This document shows positions 51,170 to 61,157 of a DNA stretch of 64,000 nt, in pieces. Where the stretch lies: the NCBI RefSeq assembly GCF_040564635.1, contig NZ_CP159837.1:2421001-2485000 (forward strand). The letters run 5' to 3'. This stretch comes from Planktothricoides raciborskii GIHE-MW2 (lineage in GTDB: Bacteria; Cyanobacteriota; Cyanobacteriia; Cyanobacteriales; Laspinemataceae). Every line of letters starts with the position of its first letter. Positions within the stretch are counted from its first letter, which is position 1. The notes below the pieces were generated by a model that worked only from the letters and a program-made list of their open reading frames with translations, had not been told where the DNA came from and did not search any database. The translations under genes were made by a program, and so were the position numbers.

Positions 51170-52249
51170 TTATCGGTTTGGGGGCAATTGCTTGGGTCGG
51201 CGAAACTGGGGCTGAGAACGCAGGGGACTAAGAATTTGATTCATCCGGCGTAGCTGTTCGGGGGTGCCCATACAAATCAAGACATCATCTGCCAGTAATT
51301 GTGTATCCGCAGTGGGGCCTCCGATCAGCGTCCCATCCTGACGGCGAATTGCCAGAATTAAAGCGCCCGTCTGACCCCGCAGATCCGCATCTTTGACCGT
51401 ATAACCAACAAAGGGACAAGTTTCTGAGTTAACTTTGTATTCTTCCAGATATAAGGTGCGATCGGCCCCAGTAATAATCCCATCGACAAAATCCATCACC
51501 TCTGGTCGTAATGCCGCCGCTGCCATGCGTCGTCCCCCCGTAATATAAGGTGAAATCACCGTATCGGCGCCTGCCCGTTGCAACTTTTTCACCGCGTCCT
51601 CGGTGTTTGCCCGGGCAATAACTCGCAATTTGGGATTGAGGGTTTTTGCGGAAATCAAAGTATAAAGATTTTCCGCATCAGAAGGGAGGACGGTAATTAA
51701 ACAAACTGCCCGTTCAATTCCTACCTGAATTAAGGTCGAATCCAAAGTCGCATCAGCCAGAACCGCAATACAATCAAGTTGTTCGGCTGCCTGCACTTCT
51801 TCTGGGTCGTTTTCTAGGACTAAGAAAGGAATGCCTTCTGCTTTGAATTCCAAAGCAACTTGACGTCCGGTGCGACCAAATCCACAGAGGATATAGTGTT
51901 CTGATAATGTATCTATCAATCGTCTCTGTTGCCTTAATCGAATAACGTCTTGAAAATATCCTGCAATAATCGCTTCTGTAAACCGATTCACAATGTAACC
52001 GATGGTAATTACACCCAGGGCAATTAAAGACATGGTGAACAGTCGCCCCGTAGGACCGAGAGGTCGCACCTCAGTAAATCCCACCGTTGAAAGGGTAATT
52101 GCAGTCATATAGGCGGCTTCGGATAAAGACCATCCTTCCATTGACCAGTATCCCAAGGTGCCTAGTAAAAAAACACCCCCAAGTAAACTGACACTGGTAA
52201 TCAGTTCTTTCCTAATCCGTCGGTATTTTTGTTCTAGGATTGAATGCAC
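51170..52249 (-). CDS. Two-helix potassium channel with RCK (TrkA-N/TrkA-C) domains
   Basis: 359 residues. Helix 1 LITSVSLLGGVFLLGTLGYW, pore MTAITLSTVGFTEVRPLGPT, helix 2 FTMSLIALGVITIGYIVNRF. The filter reads TVGF rather than TVGYGD, as in several prokaryotic RCK channels. About 115-240 is TrkA-N (YILCGFGRTGRQVALEFKAE), and about 265-340 TrkA-C (PFVGYTVKDADLRGQTGALI). Controls K+ flow, gated by a ligand at the RCK ring. With the c-di-AMP riboswitch 7 kb away it adds to an ion-homeostasis theme; TrkA-C domains in other bacteria can bind c-di-AMP (established), unproven here. Confidence 0.9.
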   Translation of the reverse strand: MHSILEQKYRRIRKELITSVSLLGGVFLLGTLGYWSMEGWSLSEAAYMTAITLSTVGFTEVRPLGPTGRLFTMSLIALGVITIGYIVNRFTEAIIAGYFQDVIRLRQQRRLIDTLSEHYILCGFGRTGRQVALEFKAEGIPFLVLENDPEEVQAAEQLDCIAVLADATLDSTLIQVGIERAVCLITVLPSDAENLYTLISAKTLNPKLRVIARANTEDAVKKLQRAGADTVISPYITGGRRMAAAALRPEVMDFVDGIITGADRTLYLEEYKVNSETCPFVGYTVKDADLRGQTGALILAIRRQDGTLIGGPTADTQLLADDVLICMGTPEQLRRMNQILSPLRSQPQFRRPKQLPPNR

Positions 52250-52440
52250 TGGTTTGGTGTGAGAAGCACTTTCATTTTTGGTGTGATCTGATTAATTTTT
52301 GCATCGATTGTCACCAAAATCAGGATCTAGGTTGTGTGGCGATCGCATTTTTCAGTCAACGGTTGACGGTTAACGATTAACGATATCCGCCACCTACACC
52401 GCCACCTACATCCCGACTTGCATCCCGACTTAATAATCAA

Positions 52441-52473
52441 AAACCCCTGTAACCGATTTAGGTGACAGGGGTA
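52441..52473 (-). terminator. Terminator of tRNA-Val
   Basis: On the minus strand ACCCCTGTCACC ... ACAGGGGT followed by TTTT, about 31 bp past the tRNA. Confidence 0.8.
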
Positions 52474-52503
52474 AAAACCTTGTTATGATAAGGTTTCCGG
52501 GAA

Positions 52504-52575
<72 letters not shown>

Positions 52576-52618
52576 GGTTTTTGTAACCGAATCTACTATA
52601 GCACACTTTTTTCAATTT

Positions 52619-53293
52619 ATGCCATCTGGTCGCACCCATGACGAAATTACTTTATGGAGCTTGCCCTGGGTGGCAGGTATCACCTGGGTTTTCACCCGTA
52701 ACAGCCATTTAACTTTATTTGTTTCGGGAGGTTTTTTATTCAGTGGGCTGATGTTTGGCCCGGATCTGGATATCTATTCCCAGCAGTTTCTCCGTTGGGG
52801 GTGGTTGCGTTGGATTTGGCTGCCTTACCAAAAGAGTTTGCACCATCGCTCATTTCTGTCTCACGGTCCGGTGATTGGCACGGTGTTACGAGTTGTTTAT
52901 CTGATGACTTGGATCGGCATGGTGGCGATCGCTATTTTGTTGGTGATGGATCTAGTCCGGGGTATGCCCTGGACCGTGGAGATGATGATTCAATGGGGGG
53001 CGCGATCGCTTCTGAGTCATTACCCAGACTTAATTGCCCTATTGATTGGTTTCGAGTTGGGGGCAATGAGTCACTCCTTAAGTGACTGGGGGGGTTCCAC
53101 TTATAAACAAATAAAATCTCGCGGTTGGATGGCGGTGTTGCCCAAGTCTGTCACCTCCCAACTGGCGAAACGGCAGTCCCGCAAGTCCAGAAAACCCCCG
53201 CGTCCGTCTAGCAAATCCAGCCAACCGAAGGGTGGTCAGTCCAAGGGTCGGGGCAGCAGTGGCAGAAAAGCCCCCACACCGAAACGCAAATAA
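52619..53293 (+). CDS. DUF2227-family membrane protein (putative metal-binding)
   Basis: 224 residues. Opening MPSGRTHDEITLWSLPWVAG, FGPDLDIYSQQFLRWGWLRW and HHRSFLSHGPVIGTVLRVVY are typical; His and Asp residues (RTHD, PDLDI, LHHRSFLSHG) may bind metal. Membrane segments include LTLFVSGGFLFSGLMFG and IGMVAIAILLVMDLVRG. The C-terminal 50 residues are Lys/Ser/Arg-rich (RQSRKSRKPPRPSSKSSQ). Role unknown. Confidence 0.85.
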   Translation: MPSGRTHDEITLWSLPWVAGITWVFTRNSHLTLFVSGGFLFSGLMFGPDLDIYSQQFLRWGWLRWIWLPYQKSLHHRSFLSHGPVIGTVLRVVYLMTWIGMVAIAILLVMDLVRGMPWTVEMMIQWGARSLLSHYPDLIALLIGFELGAMSHSLSDWGGSTYKQIKSRGWMAVLPKSVTSQLAKRQSRKSRKPPRPSSKSSQPKGGQSKGRGSSGRKAPTPKRK

Positions 53294-53383
53294 AGGGCAA
53301 GTAAAACACAAATAAAAATTCTAAGATGGTAAGAAAGTCCGGGCTAATCTGCACTTATATTTTGCACTTACATCACTTATATT

Positions 53384-54235
53384 ATGTCCACCTACGAAAC
53401 ATCTCCAGCTAATCTGACTCCTGAACTTGCGGCTATGGAACAATTGATTTCCGTGGTGGCTAAATTGCGATCGCCTGATGGCGGTTGCCCCTGGGACTTG
53501 GCACAAACCCCAGAAAGCCTGATTCCCTATATCATCGAAGAAGCTTATGAGGTGGTCGATGCCATTCGGCAGGGCGATCCAAAGGCGATCGCCGAAGAAT
53601 TAGGAGACTTGCTGTTACAAGTTGTTTTACAAGCGCAAATTGCCAAAGAATCTGGTCAATTTAGCATCGCCGAAATCGCCCAAGGAATCAGTGAAAAATT
53701 AATTCGCCGCCATCCTCATGTATTCGGGGATCTGAAAGTGAACAGCATCGAAGAAGTTCACCAAAATTGGGAACAAATTAAGGCTTCAGAAAAGGGCGAA
53801 ACCAACTCAGAAAGCCAATTACTCAGTGATAAACTCAGCCGTTATGCCCGGACATTTCCCCCATTAGTGGCGGGAATGAAAATTTCTAAAAAAGCGGCAG
53901 CGGCGGGCTTTGAATGGGATGATGCCGAAGGAGTTTGGGCGAAATTACATGAGGAATTAAATGAGTTTAAACACGCCGTAGAACATGAAACCAAAGAAGA
54001 GCAAAAAGCTGAACTGGGAGATATTCTCTTTGTGTTGATTAATTTGGCACGTTGGTATGATTTGGAACCGGAAGAAGCTTTACAAATTACCAATGAAAAG
54101 TTTATTCAGCGGTTATCGAAAGTGGAGGCATTTAGCGATCGCCCATTGTCTGATTATTCTTTAGAAGAATTAGATCAACTTTGGGCAAAAGCCAAAGCAC
54201 AAATTGCCCAGCAAAAATCAGCCAGCAAAAGTTAA
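53384..54235 (+). CDS. mazG: Nucleoside triphosphate pyrophosphohydrolase MazG
   Basis: 283 residues, the usual two-domain form. First MazG repeat: RSPDGGCPWDLAQTPESLIP, YIIEEAYEVVDAIRQGDPKA, EELGDLLLQVVLQAQIAKES. Second: GFEWDDAEGVWAKLHEELNE and KAELGDILFVLINLARWYDL. The E-E-x-x-E and E-x-x-D metal motifs are intact in both. Hydrolyses NTPs to NMP and pyrophosphate, cleaning damaged nucleotides and affecting (p)ppGpp levels. It stands alone. Confidence 0.95.
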   Translation: MSTYETSPANLTPELAAMEQLISVVAKLRSPDGGCPWDLAQTPESLIPYIIEEAYEVVDAIRQGDPKAIAEELGDLLLQVVLQAQIAKESGQFSIAEIAQGISEKLIRRHPHVFGDLKVNSIEEVHQNWEQIKASEKGETNSESQLLSDKLSRYARTFPPLVAGMKISKKAAAAGFEWDDAEGVWAKLHEELNEFKHAVEHETKEEQKAELGDILFVLINLARWYDLEPEEALQITNEKFIQRLSKVEAFSDRPLSDYSLEELDQLWAKAKAQIAQQKSASKS

Positions 54236-54248
54236 ATCATCTTCCCTA

Positions 54249-54455
54249 ATTCAGAAACCGGGTTTCTGCGACAATTTACAGCACTTTTATCCGCGAGTCA
54301 ACCACAAAGAATTTGTAGGGGCGAAGCATGACCGCAGAAGTTTGACGCTGAAAATATTAATGTGAATCCGGTCATGCTTCGCCCTACCCTGGTTCAGTAG
54401 GGGCGAAACCGCTGTATGATACCAAACCAATATTTATAGAACCAACCCGGTTTCT
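54249..54455. repeat. AGAAACCSGGTTTCT arms around a GGGGCGAAGCATGACCG inverted repeat
   Basis: agaaaccgggtttctgcg at 54251 and a weaker aacccggtttcttt at 54441 enclose GTAGGGGCGAAGCATGACCG ... CGGTCATGCTTCGCCC (54316-54386). Both repeat families of this genome in one intergenic gap. Confidence 0.75.
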
Positions 54456-54491
54456 TTCGTCAAGCCAATTTATCAGACAAATCAGACAAAA

Positions 54492-54890
54492 ATGATTAAA
54501 CTTAAACCGAGTCTAAAACTAAGTCTAAATTTAGCGATCGCCTCTCTCTTAGCAGCCCTAGCGGGATGTACCAGCGCCCCAACAAGTAACCTAGGGCGAA
54601 TTTGCACTTATGATGCCACAAAAGACCCGGAAAAAAGCCTGGGACAAAATGCAACATTGATCGTCCAAGAACAAGGAGGCGATACAATTTTTACTTACCA
54701 GTCTTTACCCTCGGTTCCCGTGGCGGAAAATATTACTCTGAATGCGAAAAGGGAATTAGTTTTTAAGAATACCCAGTTAGATACAGCCAGGGTAATTTTG
54801 CTGCAAAATAAGCCATATTTTAACCAGCTAGTAGGGGAGGAAAAACCCAAAGTATTTGCTGCCGTGAATCAGTTTTTAACTTGTCAATAG
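54492..54890 (+). CDS. Putative lipoprotein
   Basis: 132 residues. Signal peptide LSLNLAIASLLAALAGC with a good lipobox (LAGC, Cys at about 26), then TSAPTSN linker and a small beta-rich domain (GQNATLIVQEQGGDTIFTYQ, ENITLNAKRELVFKN). A second Cys pair (RICTYD, FLTCQ) may form a disulfide. Family not recognised; probably outer- or inner-membrane anchored. Confidence 0.75.
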   Translation: MIKLKPSLKLSLNLAIASLLAALAGCTSAPTSNLGRICTYDATKDPEKSLGQNATLIVQEQGGDTIFTYQSLPSVPVAENITLNAKRELVFKNTQLDTARVILLQNKPYFNQLVGEEKPKVFAAVNQFLTCQ

Positions 54891-55079
54891 GCGGGAATCG
54901 CGCAATTTTGAAGAAAGAGTGGCAGGGGGGCAGGGTAAAACCGCACCCTCAATGGTCACTCGATGAACCAATCAATCAAAAAAGATTAAATAAACCTGAT
55001 AATTTGGCAAAATTGTGATAAAAAATAGTATAATCATATAATTGCTATTTTTTATTCGTTTAGCAGGAACTATTAAAGA

Positions 55080-56441
55080 ATGCCTCTGCCTATAGTAGCT
55101 ATTATTGGCCGACCGAATGTCGGTAAGTCCACCCTGGTGAATCGTTTGGCGAGTACGCGAGATGCGATCGTCCATGATGAACCGGGAGTCACCCGCGATC
55201 GCACCTACAAACAAGCCTTTTGGGGCGATCGGGATTTTCAAGTCGTCGATACCGGGGGTTTAGTCTTTGCCGACGACACGGAATTCTTGCCGTTAATTAG
55301 AGAACAAGCCTTGACTGCCCTCACGGAATCAGTTGCCGCCATTTTTGTGGTCGATGGTCAAGCGGGTTTGACCTCTGGGGATGAAGAAATCGCCCAATGG
55401 TTACGACAACAAAAAGTGCCCATATTGTTGGCAGTGAATAAATGTGAATCAGAAACAATGGGTCTGACTCAAGCCGCCGAATTTTGGAATTTAGGACTGG
55501 GCGAACCTTTTCCTCTTTCCAGTATTCACGGCAATGGAACTGGTGAACTTTTAGACAAATTGATTACCTATTTTCCCCCGGTCGATGCAATTCCCGAAAT
55601 CGAAGAAATTAAAATTGCCATTGTGGGGCGTCCGAATGTCGGTAAATCCAGTTTATTAAATAGCTTAGTCGGTCAACAACGGGCAATTGTTAGCCCAATT
55701 TCCGGCACTACTCGCGATACTATTGATATGGTGGTGCAACGGGACGATCAGGTTTATCGCCTGATTGATACAGCGGGAATTCGCAAAAAGAAAAATATCG
55801 ATTACGGAGTGGAATTTTTTAGTATTAATCGGGCATTTAAAGCCATTCGCCGATCTGATGTGGTGTTGCTGGTGATTGATGCGGTGGATGGAGTCACGGA
55901 ACAAGACCAAAAACTCGCCGGACGGATTGAAGATGAAGGTCGCGCTTGTGCGATCGTGGTGAATAAATGGGATTTAATTGAAAAAGATTCTTCGACCATT
56001 TATGACTATGAACGAGACATTAAAGATCGTCTCTATTTTGTCAATTGGGCACCGACGATTTTTACCAGTGCATTGACCGGCAAGCGAGTGCCGAATATTC
56101 TGGATTTAGTGGATCAAGTGGTGAGTCAACATCGCCGTCGCGTCTCTACTTCGGTGATTAATGAAGTGCTCGAAGAATCCGTGCGTTGGCATACTCCACC
56201 GACCTCGCGGCAAGGGCGTCAAGGGAAGATTTACTATGGAACTCAAATCAGAAGCCAACCACCCACGATCGCCCTATTTGTCAACGATCCAAAACGGTTT
56301 AAAGATAACTATCGCAGTTATTTAGAACGACAATTTCGCGATCAGTTAGGCTTTGAAGGGACACCCGTTCGGTTTGTTTGGCGGGGCAAAAAAGCCCGTG
56401 ATGGAGAAAGGTCTGGAGCAAATCGGGCGGTGCGAGTGTAA
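55080..56441 (+). CDS. der: Ribosome biogenesis GTPase Der (EngA)
   Basis: 453 residues, normal length. Two G domains: [14 protein letters not shown] (about 9-22), DTGG, NKCESE; and [14 protein letters not shown] (about 184), DTAG, NKWD. The C-terminal KH-like domain ends [32 protein letters not shown]. Needed for 50S subunit assembly. Confidence 0.97.
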   Translation: MPLPIVAIIGRPNVGKSTLVNRLASTRDAIVHDEPGVTRDRTYKQAFWGDRDFQVVDTGGLVFADDTEFLPLIREQALTALTESVAAIFVVDGQAGLTSGDEEIAQWLRQQKVPILLAVNKCESETMGLTQAAEFWNLGLGEPFPLSSIHGNGTGELLDKLITYFPPVDAIPEIEEIKIAIVGRPNVGKSSLLNSLVGQQRAIVSPISGTTRDTIDMVVQRDDQVYRLIDTAGIRKKKNIDYGVEFFSINRAFKAIRRSDVVLLVIDAVDGVTEQDQKLAGRIEDEGRACAIVVNKWDLIEKDSSTIYDYERDIKDRLYFVNWAPTIFTSALTGKRVPNILDLVDQVVSQHRRRVSTSVINEVLEESVRWHTPPTSRQGRQGKIYYGTQIRSQPPTIALFVNDPKRFKDNYRSYLERQFRDQLGFEGTPVRFVWRGKKARDGERSGANRAVRV

Positions 56442-56547
56442 TATTGATAATTGATAATTGATAATTGATAATTATCAATTATCAATTAATGCCAACCACC
56501 AACCAACAACCAACAACCAACAACCAACAACTAATAACATTTAGAAA
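56442..56547. repeat. Short tandem and inverted repeats between der and ecfT
   Basis: ttgataa repeats facing ttatcaattatcaatta (56443-56488), a perfect inverted structure, then caaccaacaac repeats (56495-56532). Confidence 0.8.
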
Positions 56548-57576
56548 ATGGATTTATTGCGATCGCTGCCTCTGGGACTTTATTTAGAACAACCAATTAC
56601 CTGGCTACATTCCTTAGATGCACGGGTAAAATTAATCTGGTTGCTGAGTTTTCTTTTAGCCCCGTTGTTAGGAAATATTCCTTGGCGAATTGCCTTAGTT
56701 GGTTTACTAATTATTTTAACCTTTACCGCCATGATTCCCATGCGGGTTTGGCGACAACAAATGGGCTGGTTACTAATCTTTAGTGTTATGGTATTGTGCA
56801 TCACAGCGATCGCCCCAGATGGATTAGCCATTGAACACCAAAGGCGTCTTCCTGCCTCGGAAATTACCTTCGTCACCACACCGCAGAATCCGCAAACCAC
56901 TGCCACTCGTCAACCGTGGTACGATCCCTTCGGTTGGTTTAGCAATTCTGAAGCAAAGCAGCAAAAAGATGCGACCAAAGACCCCGCAAAAAAACCGGAA
57001 TTATCATCGGATATTAACTTACCCCAGCCCACGGATTATCGTTATGTCATTTTTGATCAAGGGCCTGTGAAAATTACCCGCCGTTCTTTAGACTTAGGTC
57101 TTCGAGTCAGCACATTATTATTTACCCTAATTTACAGCACCAATCTTTATTTACTCACCACCGCCCCAGAAGAAATTACCGCCGGACTCGAAGATTTAAT
57201 GAGTCCGTTGCAACGCTTCAATTTGCCAGTCACAGAAATCACCCTTACCTTAACTTTATCTTTGCGATTTATTCCCTTAGTCTTAGAAGAAGTGCAAAAC
57301 TTAATTAGAGCCGTTAGCACTAGGGCAATTAACTGGAAAAAACTCGGTTGGCGTCGTTCCGTGAAAGTTTGGTTAACGGTGGTAGAACGGTTATTAGAAA
57401 ACCTGCTTTTGCGAGCCTCTCAAATTGCTAATAGTATGCAAGTACGCGGCTTTACCAGTCCCAATGAGCATCGGGTGCAGTGGCATCAATTGCGCCTCAA
57501 AAGAGTTGATTGGTTAGCGATCGCCGGTTTGTTTATATTGTGGGGATTAAGATTAACCTGGGGATGGCAAGCATGA
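56548..57576 (+). CDS. Energy-coupling factor transporter T component (EcfT/CbiQ-like)
   Basis: 342 residues. Membrane part from TWLHSLDARVKLIWLLSFLL, through LRVSTLLFTLIYSTNLYLLT to LTLSLRFIPLVLEEVQNLIR. Coupling-helix motifs include ARAINWKK-like SRAINW and LLENLLLRASQIANSMQVRG, the Ala-Arg-Gly-type signature. An insert of about 60 residues (SEAKQQKDATKDPAKKPELS) lies between helices. EcfT links the ABC ATPases to vitamin-binding S components. The 4-bp overlap with the next gene suggests translational coupling. Confidence 0.9.
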   Translation: MDLLRSLPLGLYLEQPITWLHSLDARVKLIWLLSFLLAPLLGNIPWRIALVGLLIILTFTAMIPMRVWRQQMGWLLIFSVMVLCITAIAPDGLAIEHQRRLPASEITFVTTPQNPQTTATRQPWYDPFGWFSNSEAKQQKDATKDPAKKPELSSDINLPQPTDYRYVIFDQGPVKITRRSLDLGLRVSTLLFTLIYSTNLYLLTTAPEEITAGLEDLMSPLQRFNLPVTEITLTLTLSLRFIPLVLEEVQNLIRAVSTRAINWKKLGWRRSVKVWLTVVERLLENLLLRASQIANSMQVRGFTSPNEHRVQWHQLRLKRVDWLAIAGLFILWGLRLTWGWQA

Positions 57577-59162
57577 ATCAACAAATACACCAAAAAAAAC
57601 AACAAATCCAGCAACAAATACAGCCACAAATACAGCCAAGTCAGCCGTGGTATTGGCGATCGCTCCCTTTGCAAAAACGTACCGGATCCCAAGTTTTTGC
57701 CGCCTTATTTCGCACCAACGGCAACATCGCCACCTTATTAGAAAGTCCGGCAACCAAACCCTTGGAAAGTCAGGCATTAGCCCGATATTCCATCTGCGCT
57801 GGAACCCCTCGGATCGTACAAAATCAGCCACAAATTTGGACACCGCCATTAGGAGAAATATTTCCCTTTTTGCAGCAACTTTGGCAGCAAATTGAAGCCC
57901 GCAAACAAGGCAAATTTTCGCACAAGTCTGCGGTGTTGCCCGGATTATTGCCAGACCCTTCCTTACCTTTTACCGGCGGTTGGTTAGGTTGGCTAGGATA
58001 TGACTTCGCTTGGGAAGTGGAAAAACTGCCCCAAATTAACACAGATCCCCTACCTTTTCCCGTGGCTTATTGGTATGAACCCGCAGAATTTGCCATCTTA
58101 GACCACCTGGAGCAAATCCTTTGGTTAGCCGCTAGTGAACCCAGGGATCTTGATAGTATGGAACAGCGATTAGAAACTATTAAGGCTATTAAGGCAGAAA
58201 AGTTAGCGCCAAATTTCTCCCAAAATCAGGGCTTAGTCACCGATTTACCTGCCATCGATCCCCATTTTCAGGTAAACCAAGGGGAATATGAACAGATGGT
58301 GCGTCAAGCAAAAAAATATATTCAAGCGGGAGATATTTTTCAGGCAAATTTGTCCTTACGCTTTGAAGCGGAAATTAGCCGCAACAGTTGGCAGATTTAT
58401 CAAGCCTTACAAAACATTAATCCTTCTCCCTTTGCGAGTTACTGGCAAACCCCCTGGGGCGAAATGATCAGTTGTTCTCCCGAAAGATTAGTAAAATTGC
58501 AAGGGAGAAAAGCGGAAACTCGACCGATTGCCGGGACGCGATCGCGCGGAGTCACCCCAGAAAAGGATCGCCAACTTGCCCAAGAACTCTTGACCAACAC
58601 CAAAGAACGGGCTGAACATATCATGCTGGTGGATCTGGAACGGAACGACCTGGGTCGAGTTTGTCAATGGGGTTCCGTGCAAGTGGATGAACTCTTGACC
58701 ATCGAGCGATATTCTCATGTAATGCACTTAGTCAGTAATGCGATCGGCACTTTGCGTCCCGACTGCAATGGCATCGACCTGATCCGCGCCATGTTTCCTG
58801 GGGGCACCATCACCGGCTGTCCTAAAGTTCGTTGCATGGAAATCATCGAAGAACTCGAACCTGTACGGCGCAGTTTATTCTATGGATCTTGTGGTTATCT
58901 TGATTGGCGGGGAAATCTCGACCTAAACATCTTAATTAGAACATTATTATGTACTCACGGGGAAACCTATCCTGATGCCAACAGCCCCCTCTCCACTTCT
59001 ACCAAAGCCTCAGCCTCCGCATCCTCCCGCGTATTTGGGCAAGTGGGTGCGGGAATTGTCGCCGACAGCGATCCAGAAAAAGAGTGGCATGAGTCCCTGC
59101 ATAAAGCCCAAGCTCAATTAGCAGCTTTACAAATTGCGAGAATCAGCGATCCAAATACCTGA
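57573..59162 (+). CDS. Anthranilate/aminodeoxychorismate synthase component I-like
   Basis: 529 residues from ATG 57573, overlapping the ecfT stop (ATGA). The chorismate-binding domain has GDIFQANLSLRFEAE, MISCSPERLVKLQGRKAETR, PIAGTRSRG, EHIMLVDLERNDLGRVCQWG, GGTITGCPKVRCMEIIEELE and YGSCGYLDWRGNLDLNILIR. The PIAGT motif is the anthranilate synthase form, where PabB has PIKGT, yet GDIFQAN and the context also fit PabB-like enzymes. So: TrpE or a PabB homologue. The N-terminus has repeated Gln (QKKQQIQQQIQPQIQPSQ). Confidence 0.88.
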   Translation: MNQQIHQKKQQIQQQIQPQIQPSQPWYWRSLPLQKRTGSQVFAALFRTNGNIATLLESPATKPLESQALARYSICAGTPRIVQNQPQIWTPPLGEIFPFLQQLWQQIEARKQGKFSHKSAVLPGLLPDPSLPFTGGWLGWLGYDFAWEVEKLPQINTDPLPFPVAYWYEPAEFAILDHLEQILWLAASEPRDLDSMEQRLETIKAIKAEKLAPNFSQNQGLVTDLPAIDPHFQVNQGEYEQMVRQAKKYIQAGDIFQANLSLRFEAEISRNSWQIYQALQNINPSPFASYWQTPWGEMISCSPERLVKLQGRKAETRPIAGTRSRGVTPEKDRQLAQELLTNTKERAEHIMLVDLERNDLGRVCQWGSVQVDELLTIERYSHVMHLVSNAIGTLRPDCNGIDLIRAMFPGGTITGCPKVRCMEIIEELEPVRRSLFYGSCGYLDWRGNLDLNILIRTLLCTHGETYPDANSPLSTSTKASASASSRVFGQVGAGIVADSDPEKEWHESLHKAQAQLAALQIARISDPNT

Positions 59163-59193
59163 TAAGATTTCTTTGTCATTTCACCTAAAATAG

Positions 59194-59290
59194 GACTTAC
59201 GCAGCGCGGATATATCCGCAAGAACAGTTGGTAGGTGCTCTCCCGTGGCGGTGGTTGCCCCAATTAGAGACTCTTTGCGTAAGTTCTGTA
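59194..59290. mobile_element. MITE-like element with GGACTTACGCA ends
   Basis: GGACTTACGCA on the left and TGCGTAAGTTC on the right, near-perfect 11-bp inverted ends, TA bordering. It has no coding capacity. It lies right before pipX and could hold part of its promoter. Confidence 0.6.
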
Positions 59291-59322
59291 AAATTTAGAC
59301 CAATTGCTGGATCAAACCTTGA

Positions 59323-59589
59323 ATGAGCACTGAAACTTATATCAATCATCCTAACTTTGGCCTGCTTTATCGAATTTGTCTGATTGCGGATAATCAGGAA
59401 TTATTCACAACTCTCTATGCCCAACGTCTCTATTTTTTAGTCTCTAACCACCCCGATGGTTTGCAATTTCAACCCATTACCCGGAATGAGGCGCGAATTA
59501 ATGTAGAAAACCGATTGCGAATGTTGCGGCGAAATCGACAAATGAGTGAATATCAAGAGCTAATGAAAGTTCATCAGCGTAATTTTTAA
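59323..59589 (+). CDS. pipX: NtcA coactivator PipX
   Basis: 88 residues, exact family size. Tudor-like N-terminal half (NHPNFGLLYRICLIADNQEL, FTTLYAQRLYFLVS) and two C-terminal helices (ARINVENRLRMLRRNRQMSE). PipX binds NtcA in the presence of 2-oxoglutarate to raise nitrogen-control transcription, or PII when nitrogen is plentiful. Followed by pipY, its usual partner. A MITE-like element occupies most of the upstream gap. Confidence 0.95.
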   Translation: MSTETYINHPNFGLLYRICLIADNQELFTTLYAQRLYFLVSNHPDGLQFQPITRNEARINVENRLRMLRRNRQMSEYQELMKVHQRNF

Positions 59590-59834
59590 TTAAAACTTCA
59601 GGCAACCTTCAGGATTTTCGCTAAACAGGTAATATTTTGAGCGCGGTCTGAGCGCTATCTGAGCGCGATCGCTATTTCATAACTCTCATATTCCTGTAAA
59701 AATCCTGTCGAGCTACTCTGGTCTATTAATTATTGACGATCGCCATAAGATTAGTCCTCAATTTATTAAAATTTCTAGTCAACATTAGTCAATAACCATA
59801 TTTAACCCATTTTACCCTATTTAAATTATTGATA

Positions 59835-60497
59835 ATGATGAATCAAGCCATCAGAGAAAAAATTACCAACATTCGCCAAAACCTACCGGCCAACGTGCGC
59901 CTGGTTGCCGTCAGTAAATATGTCTCCGTTGAGGAAATTAGAGCCGCTTATGCCGCCGGAATTAGAGATTTTGGGGAAAATAAAATTCAAGATATGGAGG
60001 AAAAAAAAGCTCAATTACCAGATTTATCGGACATTACCTGGCATTTAATCGGTCATCTGCAAACCAATAAAGCCAAAAAAGCCTTAGAACTTTTTGACTG
60101 GATTCACTCCGTTGACAGTTTAGCTTTAGCCCAAAAATTAAACCGACTAGCGGGGGAATTATCTAGGCAGCCGCAAATACTTTTACAGGTAAAAATATTA
60201 CCAGATCCGAATAAATTTGGCTGGGAAATTGAGCAACTGATGCAAGAATTACCCGCTTTAAATGATTGCACTAATTTAAAGATTAGAGGCTTAATGGTGA
60301 TTGCTCCTTTGGGCTTAAATGAAATCGAAAACCTAGATTTTTTTCACCAAGCCCGTCAGTTGAGTGAAGCGATCGCGCAACAAAATTGGTCGCATATTTC
60401 TATGGAAGATTTATCAATGGGAATGTCCGGGGACTACCCCTTAGCCGTCCAAGCAGGTGCCACTATCGTCCGCTTGGGACAAATTTTATTTAGGTAG
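59835..60497 (+). CDS. pipY: PLP-binding homeostasis protein PipY (YggS)
   Basis: 220 residues from ATG 59835. Alanine-racemase-like TIM barrel without the second domain: RLVAVSKYVSVEEIRAAYAA (PLP Lys in SKY), GIRDFGENKIQDM, WHLIGHLQTNKAKKAL, IHSVDSLALAQKLNR, MEDLSMGMSGDYPLAVQAGA. Controls free PLP and amino-acid balance. It lies 245 bp downstream of pipX, the standard cyanobacterial order. Confidence 0.95.
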   Translation: MMNQAIREKITNIRQNLPANVRLVAVSKYVSVEEIRAAYAAGIRDFGENKIQDMEEKKAQLPDLSDITWHLIGHLQTNKAKKALELFDWIHSVDSLALAQKLNRLAGELSRQPQILLQVKILPDPNKFGWEIEQLMQELPALNDCTNLKIRGLMVIAPLGLNEIENLDFFHQARQLSEAIAQQNWSHISMEDLSMGMSGDYPLAVQAGATIVRLGQILFR

Positions 60498-61157
60498 ATT
60501 GTTATTTGTTATTTCTTATTTGCTATTTGTTGTTAGTTATTTGTTGTCCGAACAACCAAAGAATCCCTACCCACCAACCACCAACCACCAACCAACAACC
60601 ACCAACCACCAACCACCAACCACCAACCAACCCGATCGCTAACTGCCAATCTGTAGCAAAAAAATAAAAAACTTAAGATAATTGATCCAGAAATGTCAAA
60701 ACCGCCGAGACACTTATAATATATTAAAAGCATCCTGTACCCTATTGTTACAGCCTAGGACTTTGCCAATACTCAAAAAACGGGTGCTTGCTGGTGATCT
60801 AGGCATAATAGACTTCTTGCTTTCATTCGTGCAAAGCCGAGTGGCGTTTTTAAGGGGGGTTGGGGGGATCGACCTCGGTATTTTGCACTCGTGTCTAATA
60901 AATATACTGTTAATCTAAAGACAGTAGTGAAATCCCGGCAGGTTTGGGAGCCTTTACGGGTAAGTGATTAAAGCAGATAAAAAGGTGCAGTCAACCACCA
61001 GTTAGGATAAGAAGAATTGCGACACCGCGATCGCGAGCAAGCAAAGAACAGGGGACAGAGTTACGAGTAAGTCATCGACTTGTAAGATCAAATCGGCGTT
61101 TTAATCAGGAAAGCTCTGGCCTTGAGTGAATCATTATGTAATGAGGGAGCGTGAACA
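60498..61157. other. Intergenic between pipY and sepF with repeats and a MITE
   Basis: 60500-60640: ttatttgttg and accaaccaccaaccaac low-complexity repeats. 60809-60897: MITE A. The last 200 bp before sepF are unique, with a GAGGGAG ribosome binding site. Confidence 0.6.
60809..60897. mobile_element. MITE, family A, 89 bp
   Basis: TA-GACTTCTTGCTTTCATTCG on the left and ATTTTGCACTCGTGTC-TA on the right with the G-run core. The ends mix features of the 2389 and 43978 copies. Confidence 0.8.
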
